Virus record (IMG/VR): IMGVR_UViG_3300046411_000115 | Location: 1 to 37,967 of that record | Strand: one strand, 5' to 3' | Origin: a virus | Length of the DNA stretch: 37,967 nucleotides | Shown here: one piece after another, positions 34,855-37,967 of the stretch | Layout of the letters: each line of letters opens with the position of its first letter | Position numbering within the stretch: position 1 is the stretch's first letter | Made by a program: the position numbers and the translations under genes | The notes under the pieces: generated by a model | What the model was told of the DNA's origin: nothing | Seen by the model: only the letters and a program-made list of their open reading frames with translations | Databases searched by the model: none

Positions 34855-35886
34855 ATGAATAAGAAATGGTTTAATATACAAGGAAAAGCAACAGATGCTG
34901 TTGCAGAGGTTTACATCTTTGATGAGATTGGTGCTTATGGTATTACTGCACAAGACTTTATTTCTGAGATGAAAGAGTACAAAGATACTCCTGTTAATTT
35001 ACGAATCAACTGTATTGGTGGTGATGTATTTGATGGGATGGCAATGTACAACGTAATAAAAAAGAGAGAAGCAAAAACTACTGCTTATATTGAGGGTATA
35101 GCTGCTAGTATGGGTAGTGTTATAGCTTTAGCTGCTGATGAAGTTGTCATGGCTGAAAATTCTCTTTTTATGATACACAATGCTTGGGGTGGTGCAATGG
35201 GTGAAGCTGAAGATATGAGAAAGACTGCATCTATCTTAGAAAAGATTAGTGGTGAAATTGCTAATATTTACGAGAGAAAAACAAGATTGTCGTTAAATAG
35301 AATTGTTGAAATGATGGATAAAGAAACTTGGCTAAATGCTGCTGAAGCATATGAGTTAGGTTTTATTGATCTTATTTCTGATTCTATTAAAGTAGCAGCT
35401 AAGTATGATGTTTCTAAATTCAAAAACATTACTACTGAACAAATACATAATAAATTAAATATTAACGTAAATAACAAAAAAATGACTGAAGAGTTAAAAA
35501 ATTGGTTTAACAACAAAGTTGATGAAATTGTAAATTCTGTAAAAGGAGCTGACAACAAATCAGAAGATGTTGTAACTGAGGTTAATGTTATGCTTTCAGA
35601 TAATGAAGAAATATCAAACAAATTATCTTCTTTTGAAGCAAGTGTAACTGACTTAAATGGAAAAATTGTTTCTCTAGAAGAAGAATTAACTTCTACTAAA
35701 GGAGAAAACGAAACTCTTTCTACTGAAATAGAAAGATTAAATGCTTTATTAAACAAAGCAGATGCTAAAGGTACTGAAGTAGTTACTGATGGTGATCCTG
35801 CTGTGGTTGAAAATAAAACTGTTGATGCTAATGCAGGGTTTTACAATGCAATGGCAGAAAGAGTTAGAGCAAAATTTAATAATTAA
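34855..35886 (+). CDS. ClpP-like prohead protease with scaffold-like C-terminus
   Basis: 343 residues. Residues 1-185 are a ClpP/S14 fold: LRINCIGGDVFDGMAMYNVI (about 49-68), GIAASMGSVIALAADE (about 81-96; Ser of ASMGS is the likely nucleophile) and MIHNAWG (about 106-112; His). The C-terminal 130 residues form a charged, Glu/Lys-rich helical and coiled region (ISNKLSSFEASVTDLNGKIV, about 259-278) like a scaffold. The Met at 35482 (MTEELKNWF) lies in a start-like context and could begin a separate scaffold protein. Followed by the major capsid protein. Confidence 0.82.
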   Translation: MNKKWFNIQGKATDAVAEVYIFDEIGAYGITAQDFISEMKEYKDTPVNLRINCIGGDVFDGMAMYNVIKKREAKTTAYIEGIAASMGSVIALAADEVVMAENSLFMIHNAWGGAMGEAEDMRKTASILEKISGEIANIYERKTRLSLNRIVEMMDKETWLNAAEAYELGFIDLISDSIKVAAKYDVSKFKNITTEQIHNKLNINVNNKKMTEELKNWFNNKVDEIVNSVKGADNKSEDVVTEVNVMLSDNEEISNKLSSFEASVTDLNGKIVSLEEELTSTKGENETLSTEIERLNALLNKADAKGTEVVTDGDPAVVENKTVDANAGFYNAMAERVRAKFNN

Positions 35887-35906
35887 TAATCAAAAAATAA
35901 ATAAAA

Positions 35907-36911
35907 ATGGCAAACGTAGCAAATAATAGTATAGCAGCAACTTATAGTGGTGCTAACTTAAATGAAATCTTTTATGAGCCAGTATTTAGAAGTGATGATT
36001 TAATGCGAAACTACAGAGTTATACCTAATGTGAAGCATAAAATGAACGTATACACTTCTGCTGCTCTAACAAAAATAGTACAACCATATACAGCTTGTTC
36101 ATCAACAAGTGGTTCTACTCAATTTAACATTGATGACAAAGTAATTACTGCAGGTAGATGTAGAGTAGCTTTAGAGCAATGTACTGATGAGTTCTTTGGA
36201 ACTTACATTGAGGAAATGTATAGAAGTGGTGTAGATGTAATGAATTTAGAAGGTACTCAATTAGCTGATGCAATTGTAAATCGTGCAGTTAAGGGTATTG
36301 GACAAGATGTAGTAAGATTAGCTTGGGGTGGTGATTCTGCTACTGCAAACTATACTGCATTTGATGGATGGATGAAGTTAATGGGTGCAGATGCAACTGT
36401 ATTAGCAGCTAGAACTGAATATGCAGGTGTAGAAGCAGCTCCAACAGCAGCAGATGCAATTGGTCTTTTAAGAACAATGTATGATACAGCTCCTGCAAAC
36501 TTACAACAAGTTCCTGCATCTGATAAGAAGATGTTTGTAACTCCAAAAATCTTTAATGCTTACTTAGCAAACTTAGAAGGTTCTTCTGCAGATTTAGCTA
36601 TTGTAAACACAGTAGATGGTTACACAAGAGTTAGCTTTAGAGGTGTACAAGTTGTACCTATGTATGAGTGGGACACTATCTTAGCTGATACTAACCCTGC
36701 TATATTTTTAGAAGCAGGTGCTAACTTAACTAATGGTGCTTGTTACTGTGCAGTAGAGAACTTAATTTTAGGTTCTGATGTAACTGATCCAGAAGGTTCT
36801 TTCAAAGTATTCTATGATGATTTAGAAGAAAAAATGTTCTTCAGAGGCTACTTCAAGTTAGGTGTACAATTCTTGTACTCTTCACTTGTACAATGGGGAG
36901 TTATTAAGTAA
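35907..36911 (+). CDS. Major capsid protein
   Basis: 334 residues. Follows the prohead protease; abundant Ala/Gly codons and smooth composition. Segments ANLNEIFYEPVFRSDDLMRNY (about 16-36), RCRVALEQCTDEFFGTYIEEM and a C-terminal region VFYDDLEEKMFFRGYFKLGVQF fit HK97-fold capsid proteins, including a beta-hinge and a P-domain. Cys residues at 63, 84 and 92 and others are more numerous than usual for a capsid. No clear N-terminal delta scaffold domain is seen; that role belongs to the protease's C-terminus. Confidence 0.85.
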   Translation: MANVANNSIAATYSGANLNEIFYEPVFRSDDLMRNYRVIPNVKHKMNVYTSAALTKIVQPYTACSSTSGSTQFNIDDKVITAGRCRVALEQCTDEFFGTYIEEMYRSGVDVMNLEGTQLADAIVNRAVKGIGQDVVRLAWGGDSATANYTAFDGWMKLMGADATVLAARTEYAGVEAAPTAADAIGLLRTMYDTAPANLQQVPASDKKMFVTPKIFNAYLANLEGSSADLAIVNTVDGYTRVSFRGVQVVPMYEWDTILADTNPAIFLEAGANLTNGACYCAVENLILGSDVTDPEGSFKVFYDDLEEKMFFRGYFKLGVQFLYSSLVQWGVIK

Positions 36912-36926
36912 TAACAATAATGTAGA

Positions 36927-36960
36927 TAGAGAGAGTGTAAAAGCTCTCTCTAATTTACTT
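36927..36960 (+). terminator. Terminator-like hairpin after capsid gene
   Basis: Nine perfect base pairs, TAGAGAGAG (36927-36935) with CTCTCTCTA (36944-36952), 8-nt loop, followed by AATTTACTTTTTAA. May reduce read-through from the capsid to the downstream tail tube and portal genes. Confidence 0.7.
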
Positions 36961-36989
36961 TTTAATAATTTATAAAAAATAATAATAAT

Positions 36990-37571
36990 ATGGCTATAGA
37001 TACAGGTTTAAGTGTTACTTGTGCAGATTTACAAGCAACAGGTGGTATTAAGCAAATTCTTCTAAGATCATGGGCAACTACAGATGCAGTAGTTTATGGT
37101 AATGCAGCAGGTGAGCATGACATTGACAGTATACTTACTGGTGGTTCTCCTGCAGCTTGGTTTGTTTTTGAATTTAAAAACGAAACTCCTGCAATGACTA
37201 TAAATGCAACTAAAGAAAATGGCTCAACAGCTTTTGAATGTGGTTTATCATTTATGCTACCAAAATTAGACAATACAAAATTTGCAGAATTACAAGCATT
37301 ATTAGATACTTGTATGATGGGAATTGCTATTGATACTAATGATAATGCAATGGTTTTAGGTGTAAGTGAAAAATATGCAAACGAAGATGTTCCTTCAAAA
37401 AATCAAACATTCTTGAATTTAGCAAGTATGGAAGGTGGAACTGGAGCAGCTTATTCAGATGAGAATGGTATAACAGTTAGTTTAATGGCTAGACAGTTTG
37501 AGTTACCTAGAAAATATATAGGAACAATTACTGTTGATACAGCAGCTCTAACTGCAACTACTGCAGCTTAA
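36990..37571 (+). CDS. Probable major tail (tube) protein
   Basis: 193 residues, start context aataataATGGC. Repeated beta pattern: GGIKQILLRSWATTDAVVYG (about 18-37), AWFVFEFKNETPAMTINATK (about 56-75), FECGLSFMLPKLDNTKFAEL (about 82-101), and MVLGVSEKYANED, then GITVSLMARQFELPR. This fits tail tube proteins of Bacteroidota phages, which form stacked hexameric rings. High expression is suggested by Ala/Gly/Thr-rich codon use. It lies between capsid and portal genes, separated from the other tail genes. Confidence 0.68.
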   Translation: MAIDTGLSVTCADLQATGGIKQILLRSWATTDAVVYGNAAGEHDIDSILTGGSPAAWFVFEFKNETPAMTINATKENGSTAFECGLSFMLPKLDNTKFAELQALLDTCMMGIAIDTNDNAMVLGVSEKYANEDVPSKNQTFLNLASMEGGTGAAYSDENGITVSLMARQFELPRKYIGTITVDTAALTATTAA

Positions 37572-37586
37572 TAATAATTAGATAAA

Positions 37587-37634
37587 TAATAGGTAGAAAC
37601 TGAGGTTTTGTAAATCCTATTAATATCTTTTTTT
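37587..37634 (+). terminator. Nested hairpin with T-tract after tail tube gene
   Basis: Outer stem TAATAGG (37587-37593) with CCTATTA (37616-37622), inner hairpin AAAC-TGAG-GTTT (37597-37608), then a run of T (37628-37634). Precedes the small gene before portal. Confidence 0.5.
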
Positions 37635-37637
37635 AAT

Positions 37638-37907
37638 ATGTGTGATTGCAACAAAAAAATTGTAGATTTATCACACTTAAAAATTTATACAATTATGGCA
37701 ACATACAAAGCAAAATTATCTTCTGGCACAACTTACAAAGGAGATTTTAGTATTTCTTGGGCAAAAGCTACACAAGAAGAATTGGCTTATGCTTATGAAG
37801 AAGCAGGTTTAAGTAATTTAATAGAAAAACTAACAAAAACAAAAGATGAGTCAGAAAAAACAAGCAAGAAAAAGTCAAGTAAGAAAGCAGACTCAACAAA
37901 AGAGTAA
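37638..37907 (+). CDS. Small protein preceding portal
   Basis: 89 residues from ATG 37638, or 70 from ATG 37695 (attATGgcaaca, more like the start contexts of neighbours). The longer reading begins MCDCNKKIVDLSHLKIYTI. The core ATYKAKLSSGTTYKGDFSISW then EELAYAYEEAGLSNLIEKL suggests a small alpha/beta protein; the C-terminus is Lys/Ser-rich (KKKSSKKADSTKE). The last 62 nt overlap the portal gene in another frame across the contig join. Likely a head completion or minor virion protein; role unproven. Confidence 0.6.
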   Translation: MCDCNKKIVDLSHLKIYTIMATYKAKLSSGTTYKGDFSISWAKATQEELAYAYEEAGLSNLIEKLTKTKDESEKTSKKKSSKKADSTKE

Positions 37908-37967
37908 TACTTTTGAGTTTGGTGTTTTTGATTTAGCAGTACCACAAAGTGTAGAAGAACCACAAGA
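37841..37967. repeat. Contig-end overlap, right copy
   Basis: Exact copy of 1-127. Contains the end of the small gene 37638-37907 and the first 41 codons of portal again (from 37846), cut off by the window end. Join at 37840/1 to obtain the circular sequence. Confidence 0.95.

Noticed and set aside
35268-35756. 162-codon minus-strand ORF opposite the prohead protease gene
   Set aside because: Ser/Leu/Phe-rich shadow of a well supported + strand gene; no promoter or start context.
37841-37967. Biological direct terminal repeat
   Set aside because: Exactly 127 nt, a common assembler k-mer length, and genes read through the join; an assembly overlap is simpler.
1-37967. tRNA genes, CRISPR array, integrase/att sites, insertion sequences, retroelement with variable repeat
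   Set aside because: Looked for by eye and not seen: no cloverleaf-like segment with CCA-end context, no regular spacer array, no recombinase or reverse transcriptase motifs. Short tRNA-like structures could be missed without a program.

Overview
The window is an essentially complete, circularly permuted genome of a small tailed phage (siphovirus-like), about 37.84 kb. The last 127 bases repeat the first 127 exactly, which is best explained as the overlap an assembler leaves on a circular contig. The likely host is a member of the Bacteroidota, probably a (marine) flavobacterium. The DNA is AT-rich, start codons sit in A-rich leaders (aataaATG) without Shine-Dalgarno sequences, several intergenic gaps carry the Bacteroidota -7 box TAnnTTTG (some with a TTG 17-21 nt upstream), and several protein families are ones typical of Bacteroidota phages. 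No integrase, excisionase or clear repressor was seen, so a lytic lifestyle is inferred. All genes supported here are on the + strand.

Layout. (1) 1-2.6 kb: portal, head-tail adaptor-like protein and a virion fibre-like protein. (2) 2.6-4.2 kb: lysis-like block with small membrane proteins (holin candidates) around an M15-type endolysin. (3) 4.2-8.5 kb: early/replication block opened by a promoter and a structured RNA candidate. It encodes a metallophosphoesterase, a putative recombination protein, a DnaA-domain-IV-like protein, an SSB-tailed protein, a HTH replication protein and a DnaC-like helicase loader. (4) 8.5-15.2 kb: accessory block of many very small ORFs with duplicated junctions, a DUF3310/gp1.7-like protein, a VRR-NUC nuclease, a C5 cytosine methyltransferase, an SH3-like protein, a GP88-family protein, poly-G tracts with a strong G-quadruplex, and arrays of an 11-nt GAAACTG repeat. 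(5) 15.2-15.9 kb: mostly non-coding, repeat-bearing region, a candidate origin or control region. (6) 15.9-21.8 kb: a 1759-residue LamG/carbohydrate-binding adhesin and small companions. (7) 21.8-23.7 kb: terminase small and large subunits. (8) 23.8-34 kb: tail module with a likely frameshifted assembly chaperone, tail tip proteins, neck protein and tape measure. (9) 34-37.9 kb: small Cys-rich proteins, a HTH protein, ClpP-like prohead protease with a scaffold-like tail, major capsid protein, probable tail tube protein and a small protein that runs into portal across the contig ends.

No own DNA polymerase, primase or replicative helicase was recognised. The phage appears to bring initiator-like, loader and SSB-like proteins and to borrow the host replisome. 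The most unusual DNA-level signals are the G-tract cluster at 13285-13331, the GAAACTG repeat family, the mosaic small-ORF cassettes at 8.7-10.6 kb, three promoters placed to give leaderless mRNAs, and the structured RNA candidate at 4169-4256. No searches or folding programs were run; family names rest on motifs and general similarity recalled from known families.
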